From NCBI RefSeq assembly GCF_001262495.1, contig NZ_LGYE01000005.1, positions 62,001 to 126,000 on the forward strand: DNA of 64,000 bases, in the 5' to 3' direction. Below, one piece after another: positions 1-7,185 of this stretch (the first letter of the stretch is position 1; each line of letters opens with the position of its first letter). The notes under the pieces are model-generated. The model did not search any database. It saw nothing but the letters and a program-made list of their open reading frames with translations, and was not told where the DNA came from. The position numbers and the translations under genes were made by a program. The stretch is from Microbacterium sp. GCS4 (lineage in GTDB: Bacteria > Actinomycetota > Actinomycetes > Actinomycetales > Microbacteriaceae).

Positions 1-899
1 CGACTCGACCATCGCGGTCGCGAGCGCAAGGGCGATCGCGCGGTCCGAGACGCCGAGCTGACGGCCGACGCCGATGATCAGAGCCGCGTTGCCCGCCTGC
101 TCGGCATCGAGCGCGGCGAACGACTGCGCGGGAGCGGCCGGCGCCGCGGCGGGCGCGGGGGCGGGTGCGGGCGCGCCGGTGACGGCGATGCTCTGACCCG
201 GGTAGATGATCGCGCCGGCGGAGAGCCCGTTGAGCGCGAGCAGCGTGGCGGTCGTGGTGCCGTACTTCTGCGCGATCCCGAAGAGCGTGTCGCCTGCGAC
301 GACGGTGTGCGTCTGCGCGCCCGAGGCGACCGGCGCCGGAGCGGCCGGCGCCGCGGGAGCGGTCGCGCTCAGCGCGATCGTCTGGCCGGGGTAGATGACC
401 GAGGCCCGGGTCAGGCCGTTCGCGGCGAGGACCGCGTCGACCGTGAGACCGTACTTCTTCGCGATCCCGAACACGGTGTCGCCGGCGACGACGACGTGGG
501 AGGCCGTGGGGACCGGTGCCGGAGCAGCAGCCGGAGCGGCCGCGGAGGCGGCCCCGGTCAGCGCGAGCGTTTGGCCCGGGTAGATGACCGATCTCCAGCT
601 GAGGCCGTTCCAGGTGAGCACGTCGACCGTGCGGAGTCCGAAGCCGGACGCGATCGACGACACCGTGTCTCCGGGTTGGACGACGTACGTGGGCGGCGTG
701 GTCTGGAGCGGCACGACCCGTGCGGCCGCGTGCGCCCGCTCGATCGGAGCGACCGGGGAGTCGGCGTGGGCCGGGCCACGGCGAGGGGGCCCGTGAGGGT
801 CCCGAGCACGGCGGCGGGCACCCCCAGCTGCAGGTATGTCGTCCGTCGCGCGGCGGCGCGGGATCGCGAGTCGGGCTGTCGCACAGCGTGCTGTCTCAA
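1..899 (-). CDS. LysM-repeat cell-wall protein, C-terminus outside window, apparent frameshift
   Basis: Exported peptidoglycan-binding protein. Three LysM repeats can be read on the minus strand, at about 697-560, 512-377 and 313-185. Each has a GDTVxxIA or GDTLFGIA core and ends in IYPGQ. Ala/Pro-rich linkers separate them. After the third repeat comes the start of an alpha-helical domain (GRQLGVSDRAIALALA) that runs off the left edge; in actinobacterial relatives this leads to a lytic or resuscitation-type domain. The best start is TTG at 899, with an AAGGGGG ribosome site just upstream and a hydrophobic signal segment (VPAAVLGTL). That frame (codon starts = 2 mod 3) differs from the LysM frame (0 mod 3). 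One missing base around 770-790 would join them and create an AHA|DS signal-peptidase site. It may be a real frameshift or a sequence error. The LysM assignment is firm; the catalytic function is not visible. Confidence 0.8.
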
Positions 900-935
900 G
901 GCTTCCCCCTTGTTCGGCGTCTGCTCACGCTGACA

Positions 936-983
936 CGTATGTATACGGAAGTCAACAGGAGTGATGCATGTGACGCATGTGAC
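936..983. promoter_or_regulatory. Direct and inverted repeats in the divergent LysM/Rv2175c-like spacer
   Basis: Two perfect tandem copies of GCATGTGAC lie at 966-974 and 975-983. Read toward the LysM gene they are GTCACATGC twice. Nearby at 936-947 is the inverted repeat CGTAT-GT-ATACG. GTCACA-type tandem repeats resemble the published MtrA recognition sequence, and MtrA controls cell-wall hydrolase genes in mycobacteria and corynebacteria. The assignment to MtrA is inference. Confidence 0.4.
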
Positions 984-1021
984 ATATCGGTCGTGGAAAT
1001 GCGCCCGGACCGCGGAGATGA

Positions 1022-1033
1022 GATAGTGGCAAC
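1022..1033 (+). promoter_or_regulatory. Leaderless -10 element of the Rv2175c-like gene
   Basis: GATAGT ends six bases before the GTG start. No ribosome site is seen, so the transcript probably begins at the start codon. Confidence 0.45.
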
Positions 1034-1405
1034 GTGTCTGAGCAGTCTGAGAACAGCAATCCCGAGAACGCCGGGGCCACTCCCACCGACTGGCTGGCCA
1101 TGCCGGACCTCGTCGAGGTGCTGGGCGAGCCGCTCGGCCGCGTCCGCCGCCTGATCGACGAGCACTACCTCGTCGGGTCGCGCCGGACCGGCGTATTCGC
1201 GGTGCCCTCCGTCTTCATCGTCGACGGGCACCCGCTGCCGTCGCTGCGCGGCACGGTGATCGCTCTGCAGGATGCCGGCTTCAGCGACGACGAGGTGGTC
1301 GACTGGCTTCTCGCCGACGAGGACACCCTGGGCCGTTCGCCGATCGCCGCGCTGCTCGCCGGACACAAGAGCGAGGTGCGCCGCATCGCACGGACTCTCG
1401 CCTGA
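1034..1405 (+). CDS. Rv2175c-family DNA-binding protein
   Basis: Small cytoplasmic protein of 123 residues matching the Rv2175c family. In M. tuberculosis that protein is a winged-helix DNA-binding protein and a substrate of the Ser/Thr kinase PknL. Here, residues 18-60 (WLAMPDLVEVLGEPLGRVRR onward) form the helix-turn-helix part. The C-terminal half carries the family's conserved VPSVFIVDG segment and a helical end. GTG at 1034 fits the leaderless element just upstream. Neighbours agree with mycobacteria, where idsA2, Rv2175c and a DUF3040 gene also lie near the dcw cluster. The gene is divergent from the LysM gene and convergent with the prenyl synthase. The target DNA is unknown. Confidence 0.85.
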   Translation: MSEQSENSNPENAGATPTDWLAMPDLVEVLGEPLGRVRRLIDEHYLVGSRRTGVFAVPSVFIVDGHPLPSLRGTVIALQDAGFSDDEVVDWLLADEDTLGRSPIAALLAGHKSEVRRIARTLA

Positions 1406-1438
1406 GAGTTCTGCCCGGTCCGTGTGCGGGCGCGGGGA

Positions 1439-2527
1439 TCAGGCCGAGCGCACCGTCGCCGCTCGGGCGAGGTCGCGCAGCTCCCCGACGGCCGTGTTGT
1501 CGAGTCGCGCGCCGGAGAGCGCACGGTCCGCGTCCTTCGCGTAGCCCGCGATCATCTCCTCGACGGACTCGAGCGCGCCCGACCCGGCGATGGTCGCCTG
1601 CAGGAAGGACACCTGCTCCGCGGTGAGGTCGGGGTCGCCCAGGAGCTCGTCGAACAGCGTGCGCGCTGAGGAGTCGAGCGACTGCCTCGTGAGCGCCACG
1701 AGCACGGTGCGCTTGCCTTCGCGCAGGTCGTCGCCCGCAGGCTTGCCCGTCACGGCGGCGTCGCCGAAGACGCCCAGGATGTCGTCCCGGAGCTGGAAGG
1801 CCATCCCCACGGGATGTCCGAACCGGCGCAGCGCCCGCAACTGCTCCTCGTCGGCCTCGGCCAGGGAGGCGCCGAGCACGAGTGGCTGCTCGATGCTGTA
1901 CCTGGCCGACTTGAGGGAGACCACGCGCAGGGCGCGCTCGACGTGCGAGTCCGTCGCGTTCACGCTCCAGGCGGATTCCTCCGCGATGTCGAGGAACTGT
2001 CCGACCGTGACGTCGCGACGCATCCGTGCGTACTCGCGTCGCACTCGGCGCGCGTGGGGGAGAGAGCTGACGGCGTCCTCGAGCAGGTCGTCGCTCCAGG
2101 CGACGAGGAGGTCGCCGAGGAGGATCGCGGACGAGCGGCCGAACGACTCGGCGTCGCCCGTCCAGCCGGCGCGACGATGCGACGCCTCGAGCGCGCGGTG
2201 CGCGGCCGGGCGTCCTCGACGGGTGTCGGAGTTGTCGATCAGGTCGTCGTGGACGAGGGCGGCTGATTGGAAGATCTCCAGCGCGGCGCACACGTCCCAC
2301 AGGCTCTCCGTCTCCGCTGCGGCGCGATCGCGCTGACGGGCGACCGCGCGCCAGCCCGCGTGGCAGAAACGGGCGCGGAGGCGCTTGCCTCCGACGAGCG
2401 TGTCTGCCGCGGATTCCTGGAGTGCAGCGGCATCCGGACCGTACTCGCGCGACTCGGTGCGCATCCGGTCGAGGAAGAGGTCCAGGCGGGCGGCGACGGC
2501 GTCGGGGACGAGGGAGGGGGACGGCAC
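1439..2527 (-). CDS. Polyprenyl diphosphate synthase
   Basis: Trans-type prenyltransferase that condenses isopentenyl diphosphate onto allylic diphosphates, feeding quinone, carotenoid or lipid-carrier synthesis. The first aspartate-rich motif HDDLIDNSDTRRG and the GGKRLRARF segment that binds isopentenyl diphosphate are present. The second motif reads FQLRDDILGVFGD. Length is about 362 residues, usual for IdsA/GrcC-type enzymes. GTG at 2527 was chosen because TATGCT ends seven bases before it, the leaderless arrangement common in this window. ATG at 2539 would add four residues but lacks a ribosome site. Chain length of the product cannot be told from the sequence. M. tuberculosis carries idsA2 in the equivalent neighbourhood. 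Confidence 0.88.
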   Translation of the reverse strand: MPSPSLVPDAVAARLDLFLDRMRTESREYGPDAAALQESAADTLVGGKRLRARFCHAGWRAVARQRDRAAAETESLWDVCAALEIFQSAALVHDDLIDNSDTRRGRPAAHRALEASHRRAGWTGDAESFGRSSAILLGDLLVAWSDDLLEDAVSSLPHARRVRREYARMRRDVTVGQFLDIAEESAWSVNATDSHVERALRVVSLKSARYSIEQPLVLGASLAEADEEQLRALRRFGHPVGMAFQLRDDILGVFGDAAVTGKPAGDDLREGKRTVLVALTRQSLDSSARTLFDELLGDPDLTAEQVSFLQATIAGSGALESVEEMIAGYAKDADRALSGARLDNTAVGELRDLARAATVRSA

Positions 2528-2540
2528 GACTCCCAGCATA
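2528..2540 (-). promoter_or_regulatory. Leaderless -10 element of the prenyl synthase gene
   Basis: On the minus strand TATGCT (2540-2535) ends seven bases before GTG 2527. It overlaps the alternative ATG at 2539, which argues against that upstream start. Confidence 0.4.
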
Positions 2541-2590
2541 CGTAAAGGGAACTGGGGCCGAACGGCTAGCCCGGAGGCTCATACCGCGCG

Positions 2591-2596
2591 TAGAAT
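2591..2596 (+). promoter_or_regulatory. -10 element of the DUF3040 gene
   Basis: TAGAAT lies about 27 bases upstream of ATG 2624. A CGAGGGGG ribosome site sits between them, so this transcript has a short leader, unlike many in the window. Confidence 0.5.
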
Positions 2597-2623
2597 GGAC
2601 AGACCATACCCGAGGGGGACGAA

Positions 2624-3001
2624 ATGCCACTCTCCGAACAGGAGCAGCGTCTGCTCGATGAGATGGAGCGCCATCTCCTGCACAATGACGCCGATGTCGT
2701 GAGTGCGCCGTCAGGCGACCGAGCACTCAGCTACCGCAACCTGGTGTACGGGGCGCTCCTGCTCCTCGCAGGAGTGGGCGGGCTGATCGTCGGTGTGATC
2801 CTCGGGGACGTCTGGGGCGTCGTCGTCGGCGTGATCGGATTCGCAGCGATGCTCGGCGGCGTCATGCTCGCCGTCACCCCCGTGCGCCGACCGCTCTCCG
2901 CCGCACCCCGCGAACGCGGTCCGAAGAAGCAGCCGCAGGGGTCCGCCTCGTTCATGGACCGCATGAACGACCGATGGGACCGGCGACAGGACGGTCACTG
3001 A
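2624..3001 (+). CDS. DUF3040 family membrane protein
   Basis: Small integral membrane protein of 125 residues. The N-terminal helix MPLSEQEQRLLDEMERHL is the DUF3040 hallmark. Two hydrophobic spans follow, at about residues 41-60 and 64-84. The basic C-terminal tail (KKQPQGS...DRRQDGH) should be cytoplasmic. Start ATG 2624 has a GAGGGGG ribosome site. The family is actinobacterial and of unknown function. Its position just before mraZ is conserved (Rv2169c in M. tuberculosis), which suggests but does not show a link to cell envelope or division. A strong terminator follows. Confidence 0.88.
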   Translation: MPLSEQEQRLLDEMERHLLHNDADVVSAPSGDRALSYRNLVYGALLLLAGVGGLIVGVILGDVWGVVVGVIGFAAMLGGVMLAVTPVRRPLSAAPRERGPKKQPQGSASFMDRMNDRWDRRQDGH

Positions 3002-3019
3002 CCCACCACGATCTTCCAC

Positions 3020-3052
3020 GAAGGCCCGGATGCGCTCAGCATCCGGGCCTTC
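3020..3052 (+). terminator. Rho-independent-type terminator after the DUF3040 gene
   Basis: A perfect 14-bp stem (3020-3033 with 3039-3052) closes a five-base loop. The stem is GC-rich and followed by TCGTCGTG rather than a pure T-run, as is usual in high-GC actinobacteria. Confidence 0.75.
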
Positions 3053-3094
3053 GTCGTGTGAGGAGGTGATCCGCGCGCCTCTCCTGGGGTGGAC

Positions 3095-3137
3095 CTCCAC
3101 TGCTCCTCCACCGTCCTCCACCTCCGATTCACCTCCA
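3095..3137 (-). promoter_or_regulatory. Inverted cluster of MraZ-type boxes
   Basis: CTCCAC occurs at 3095, 3106 and 3116, with CTCCA again at 3133. Read on the minus strand these are GTGGAG boxes spaced 10-11 bases apart, the same hexamer as the array beside mraZ but opposite in direction. A second MraZ site is the simplest reading, but it is unproven. Confidence 0.4.
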
Positions 3138-3163
3138 AGACCCGCGTAATCACGCGGGTCTTT
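3137..3163 (+). terminator. Hairpin with short T-run upstream of mraZ
   Basis: A 10-bp stem (3137-3146 with 3153-3162) with a six-base loop runs into TTT. It could be a second terminator insulating the dcw cluster, or an attenuator if the mraZ transcript starts upstream of it. Confidence 0.5.
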
Positions 3164-3214
3164 CTCGTGCGCCTTCTCGATGGATCGGGAATACTGCCAA
3201 TTGCTCATATGTTT

Positions 3215-3240
3215 GTGGAGGAAAGTGGAGTAAAGTGGGG
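3215..3240 (+). promoter_or_regulatory. MraZ operator: three direct repeats
   Basis: GTGGAG (3215), GTGGAG (3225) and GTGGGG (3235) repeat with exactly 10-base spacing, separated by GAAA and TAAA. MraZ proteins are known to bind arrays of TGGG/GTGGAG-type repeats at helical-turn spacing in front of their own gene. The array ends 41 bases before the mraZ start, so autoregulation of the dcw operon is likely. Confidence 0.75.
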
Positions 3241-3281
3241 CGCACCTCGAGTTTGGCCGGACGCAGAGGGGGTGATGGCCG

Positions 3282-3713
3282 ATGCTGCTGGGGACGCACT
3301 CTCCGAAGCTGGACGACAAAGGGCGGGTCATCCTGCCCGCGAAGTTCCGCGAAGACCTCGGTGGCGGCATCGTCGTCACGCGCGGCCAGGAGCGCTGCCT
3401 CTACGTCTTCAGCACGGCCGAGTTCGAGGCGATGCACGAGCGGATCCGCCAGGCCCCGCTCGCGAACAAGCAGGCGCGTGACTTCATGCGCCTCTTCCTC
3501 TCCGGTGCCAGTGCGGAGATGCCCGACAGCCAGAACCGCATCACCATCCCCGCGCACCTCCGTCAGTACGCGGGCCTGCAGAAGGAGCTCATCGTCACCG
3601 GAGTCGGCGCCCACGCCGAGATCTGGGATGCCGAGAGCTGGAACACCTACCTCGCCGCCGGCGAGGAGTCCTACGCCGACCTGGAGCAGGAGGTGATCCC
3701 GGGACTGTTCTGA
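3282..3713 (+). CDS. mraZ: Transcriptional regulator MraZ
   Basis: First gene of the dcw cluster. It is a 143-residue DNA-binding protein with two AbrB-like swapped-hairpin domains, at about residues 5-47 and 76-119. It begins with the family's [13 protein letters not shown] segment and has the second [13 protein letters not shown] copy. MraZ forms a ring-shaped oligomer that binds tandem repeats upstream of its own gene and tunes dcw expression. ATG 3282 was chosen because it gives the standard N-terminus and has an AGAGGGGG ribosome site 10 bases upstream. The direct repeat array at 3215-3240 is its expected target. rsmH follows 117 bases downstream. Confidence 0.97.
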   Translation: MLLGTHSPKLDDKGRVILPAKFREDLGGGIVVTRGQERCLYVFSTAEFEAMHERIRQAPLANKQARDFMRLFLSGASAEMPDSQNRITIPAHLRQYAGLQKELIVTGVGAHAEIWDAESWNTYLAAGEESYADLEQEVIPGLF

Positions 3714-3830
3714 CCACGGCTGTGATGCCCCGCCGCTCCCGCCCCGACACACTTCCCCGGTGCCGGGTCGCGAAGCGGAGGGGGATCAGGGCCCTGGTCA
3801 CTCACACACAGAGGTCACCCGAGAAAGATC

Positions 3831-4766
3831 ATGAACCTCCGCGACATCCACACCCCCGTCCTGCTCGAGCGCTGCATCGAGCTGCTCGCCCCTGCCCTCC
3901 AGGCCGACGGGGCCGTCCTCGTCGACGCCACGCTCGGCATGGGCGGTCACTCCGAGGCCCTGCTCGAGCGCTTCCCGAACATCCGCCTCGTCGGACTCGA
4001 CCGCGACACCGACGCCCTGCGCATCGCGGGGGAGAGGCTCGCACGCTTCCGCGACCGCATCACGCTCGTGCACACGGTCTACGACGAGATCGGCCTGCAC
4101 GCACAGGGAGCCTCGGGCATCCTGTTCGACCTCGGAGTCTCCTCCCTCCAGCTCGACGAGGCCGAGCGCGGCTTCGCCTACTCGAAGGACGCGCCGCTGG
4201 ACATGCGGATGGACCAGACCAAGGGCGTCACCGCCGCCGAGGTCATCGCGACGTACAGCGAAGGCAACCTGCGACGCATCTTCGAACGCTACGGCGAGGA
4301 GAAGCTCGCGGGACGCTACGCGCGTTTCATCGTCGAGGCCCGGCAGACGCAGCCGATCCTCCGCTCGGGGGAGCTGGTCGACATCCTCGTGGCCGCGACA
4401 CCGGCCGCCGCACAGCGTGCAGGACACCCCGCGAAGCGCGTGTTCCAGGCGCTTCGCATCGAGGTCAACACCGAGCTCAGCGTCCTCGCGGATGCGATTC
4501 CCGCCGCGATGGACTCGCTCCGAGTGGGGGGACGCATCGTCGTGATGTCCTACCAGTCCCTGGAAGACCGCTTGGTCAAGCAGGCCTTCGCGGCAGGCGC
4601 CGCGTCGACCGCGCCCCGGGGACTCCCGGTCGAGCTGCCCGAGCATGCCCCGCGCTTCCGCGTGGTCACGCGCGGCGCCGAGCTCGCGAGCGACGAGGAG
4701 CGCGCCCGCAACCCCCGAGCGATCCCGGTCCGTCTGCGGGCGGCGGAGAAGGTGCGTGAATCATGA
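3831..4766 (+). CDS. rsmH: 16S rRNA (cytosine1402-N4)-methyltransferase RsmH
   Basis: Methylates N4 of C1402 in the ribosomal P site using S-adenosylmethionine; formerly MraW. The 311-residue protein opens with [13 protein letters not shown] and has the SAM-binding loop [15 protein letters not shown] at about residues 32-46, then [26 protein letters not shown] and the C-terminal [14 protein letters not shown] motif are typical of the family. Length is normal. The stop overlaps the start of the next gene by four bases (ATGA), so the two are translationally coupled. A 117-base spacer after mraZ contains no obvious terminator. Confidence 0.97.
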   Translation: MNLRDIHTPVLLERCIELLAPALQADGAVLVDATLGMGGHSEALLERFPNIRLVGLDRDTDALRIAGERLARFRDRITLVHTVYDEIGLHAQGASGILFDLGVSSLQLDEAERGFAYSKDAPLDMRMDQTKGVTAAEVIATYSEGNLRRIFERYGEEKLAGRYARFIVEARQTQPILRSGELVDILVAATPAAAQRAGHPAKRVFQALRIEVNTELSVLADAIPAAMDSLRVGGRIVVMSYQSLEDRLVKQAFAAGAASTAPRGLPVELPEHAPRFRVVTRGAELASDEERARNPRAIPVRLRAAEKVRES

Positions 4767-5332
4767 GCATGTCCGCGATCGCCCGGAAGCCCCGCTCCCT
4801 CGAGACCGAGGCTCCCACCCGCGCACCGCGCCGGCGACTCGAACCCGTCACCGGCACCCCGGCACGCCGCAAGCCCAAGCTCGCCTACGCGATCATCGCG
4901 CTGGCCGGCGCCATGGCGATCGGGGCCGCGCAGATCGGTCTGTCGCTCGCGATCACGCAGGACTCGTTCCTGCTCGCGAGCCTCACGTCCCAGCAGCATG
5001 ATCTCGATCTGCGGACCGACGCCCTGCAGGACGATCTCACCGGGCTCAGCTCACCGCAGGCGCTCGCGAGCAGCGCGGCCTCGCTCGGCATGGTCGTCGC
5101 CGGCTCGCCCGCCTACATCCGACTCAGCGACGGAGCGGTGTTCGGACAGGGCACCGGAGCGGCGGGGACGTCCACGATCGACCCGAACGGCGCCGGAGCC
5201 GTGGCGAACTCGCTGCTGCAGGCACCGCCTGCCGCGACGGACGAGGCCGCCGACGAGACGACAGCAGGGCAGACGCAGCAGGAGCTGCCCCCCGCGATCA
5301 CCGACGGACTCCCGAGTCCCACGACCCGATAG
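4763..5332 (+). CDS. FtsL-like septum protein (bitopic membrane protein)
   Basis: Occupies the ftsL slot between rsmH and ftsI. The 189-residue protein has a basic cytoplasmic N-terminus, one membrane span at about residues 39-64 ([20 protein letters not shown]), then a short predicted coiled coil ([19 protein letters not shown]). A low-complexity Ala/Thr/Pro-rich C-terminal tail follows. FtsL proteins diverge too much in sequence for a firm match. The assignment rests on topology and position; the family's role is to bridge FtsQ and the FtsW/FtsI synthase at the septum. It overlaps rsmH by four bases. The C-terminal tail is longer than in typical FtsL. Confidence 0.7.
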   Translation: MSMSAIARKPRSLETEAPTRAPRRRLEPVTGTPARRKPKLAYAIIALAGAMAIGAAQIGLSLAITQDSFLLASLTSQQHDLDLRTDALQDDLTGLSSPQALASSAASLGMVVAGSPAYIRLSDGAVFGQGTGAAGTSTIDPNGAGAVANSLLQAPPAATDEAADETTAGQTQQELPPAITDGLPSPTTR

Positions 5333-5372
5333 CCGACACGAGACCCGCATCACGATCTGACGGAGACAGTCC

Positions 5373-7157
5373 ATGACGACACGAGCCACCCGGACGCCAC
5401 GGCGACGCACGGTCGTCGCGCTGGCCGTCATCCTGTCGGTCCTCGCCGCGTTCATCGTGCGCCTCGTCGACATCCAGATCGTGCGCGCCGACGAGCACGT
5501 CACGCAGTCCCTCGAGTACATCTCCCGGGGTACGCCCATCTACGGCGACCGCGGCTCGATCGTGGACTCGACCGGCAGCGTGCTCGCCGAGAGCGTCACG
5601 GTGTACGACGCCCAGCTCAGCCCGCAGGTCATCCGTCTCCTCGAGGAGGACGACAAGAACCCGCCGAAGACGCCGTGGGCCGAGGCATCCACTCGGATCG
5701 CCGAGATCCTGGGCCTCGACGCCGACAAGCTGCGCGCCGACGTGGCGGCTGCGCTCGAGGCGGACCCCGACTCGCAGTACCTCCCGTTGATGAAAGGCGT
5801 CACCGCCGAGCAGTACATCGAGCTGCGCGACTTGAAGGTCTCGTCCTATCTGTCGCTGAAGGCGCGCGAGGTGCGGGTCTACCCCAACGGCGCGGTTGCG
5901 GGCAACGTGGTCGGATTCCTCGACGGCACCGGCACGGCGCAGGCCGGCATCGAGAAGATGGACGACCGCTGCCTCGCGCCCACGAACGGCGAGGAGAGCT
6001 ACCGCACCGGCAAGGACGGGGTGGTCATCCCCGGCAGCGAGAGCCGGACGGATGCCGTCGACGGCGGCACCGTGCAGCTCACGATCAACGCGGATCTGCA
6101 GTGGTACATGCAGCAGATGATCGCGGAGGAGGCTCAGGCGCAGGGCGCCCAGGGCGGCACCGTCACGGTCGTCGAGGTCGCGACCGGCAAGATCCGCGCG
6201 GCCGCCGAGTGGCCCACCATGGACCCGAACGACCTGAACGCCGCCTCGCAGAACGGCACGCTCGTCAGCAAGCTGTTCTCCTACCCGTTCGAGCCCGGCT
6301 CCACGTTCAAGGCCGTGACCGCGGCGGCGGTGATGGAGAACGCGGGCGTCACGATGACGAGCCCGACCGTGTCGGCGTCCTCGAAGGAGAAGTTCGACAA
6401 CGGGGCCGTGATCAACGACGCGTTCGTGCACCCCACGTACCAGTACACGCTCGCCGGGGCCCTGATCGACTCGTCCAACGTCGCCCTGTCGAAGTTCGGC
6501 ACGATGGTCAGCCCCGACGTCCGCTACGACTACCTGCAGCGCTTCGGTGTCGGCGAGTCGACGATCGGCTTCCCCAGCGAGGCGAGCGGCATGCTGCATC
6601 CGACCAGCGACTGGGACAACCAGTCGCTCTACACGACGACCTTCGGCCAGTACTTCACGGTCACCGCTCCCCAGCTCGCCGGCGCCTACCAGGCGATCGC
6701 GAACGGCGGCGAGAAGATCGGGCTGTCCCTCATCGAGTCGTGCACCGCGACCGACGGCACCGTGATCACGCCGGACGCGCCGACCACCGAGCAGATCATC
6801 CAGCCGCAGACGGCGGCCGATCTCACCCGGATGCTGGAGAACGTCGCGGTGCAGGGCGGCAACGCCGAGCGCATCCAGGTGCCGGGCTACCGCGTGACCA
6901 GCAAGACCGGTACTGCGCAGATCGAAGACGGCAACGGCGGCTACAAGCAGGGCGTCTACTACACGAGCATGGTGGGCTTCGCTCCGGTGGACGATCCCCA
7001 GTACGTCGTCGTGGTCACGCTCGACCAGCCGACTAGAATCACATCATCCGCGGCGACCGCGTCGGCCTTCCAGAAGGCGATGACCCAGACGATGAAGACG
7101 TACCGCGTGATGCCGTCCTCCTCCCCGATGGACGCACTGCTTCCCAAGTTCGAATGA
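5373..7157 (+). CDS. ftsI: Septal peptidoglycan transpeptidase FtsI (PBP3-type)
   Basis: Class B penicillin-binding protein that crosslinks septal peptidoglycan together with FtsW. The 594-residue protein has a membrane anchor at about residues 13-32, a PBP dimerisation domain and a transpeptidase domain. The catalytic Ser310-Thr-Phe-Lys313, the Ser367-Ser-Asn369 motif and the Lys511-Thr-Gly513 motif are all visible. The start follows a 40-base spacer after the FtsL-like gene. A short run of rare codons around 7030-7050 spells TAGAAT and may hide an internal promoter. The next gene is murF, 28 bases on; murE is absent from between them. Confidence 0.96.
   Translation: MTTRATRTPRRRTVVALAVILSVLAAFIVRLVDIQIVRADEHVTQSLEYISRGTPIYGDRGSIVDSTGSVLAESVTVYDAQLSPQVIRLLEEDDKNPPKTPWAEASTRIAEILGLDADKLRADVAAALEADPDSQYLPLMKGVTAEQYIELRDLKVSSYLSLKAREVRVYPNGAVAGNVVGFLDGTGTAQAGIEKMDDRCLAPTNGEESYRTGKDGVVIPGSESRTDAVDGGTVQLTINADLQWYMQQMIAEEAQAQGAQGGTVTVVEVATGKIRAAAEWPTMDPNDLNAASQNGTLVSKLFSYPFEPGSTFKAVTAAAVMENAGVTMTSPTVSASSKEKFDNGAVINDAFVHPTYQYTLAGALIDSSNVALSKFGTMVSPDVRYDYLQRFGVGESTIGFPSEASGMLHPTSDWDNQSLYTTTFGQYFTVTAPQLAGAYQAIANGGEKIGLSLIESCTATDGTVITPDAPTTEQIIQPQTAADLTRMLENVAVQGGNAERIQVPGYRVTSKTGTAQIEDGNGGYKQGVYYTSMVGFAPVDDPQYVVVVTLDQPTRITSSAATASAFQKAMTQTMKTYRVMPSSSPMDALLPKFE
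7034..7039 (+). promoter_or_regulatory. Possible internal promoter -10 inside ftsI
   Basis: TAGAAT lies in the 3' part of ftsI, where the reading frame uses the rare codons AGA, ACA and TCA in a row. It is about 147 bases before murF. No convincing -35 was found. Confidence 0.3.
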
Positions 7158-7185
7158 ATCGGCGCCTGCTGCGCCTGGAGATGTC

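Noticed and set aside
1281-2726. 481-codon Arg/Pro-rich frame overlapping the prenyl synthase
   Set aside because: Out-of-frame shadow with extreme Arg content that also spans two intergenic regions.
3215-3240. CRISPR-like direct repeats
   Set aside because: The units are six bases long with four-base spacers, fitting MraZ boxes and not a CRISPR array.
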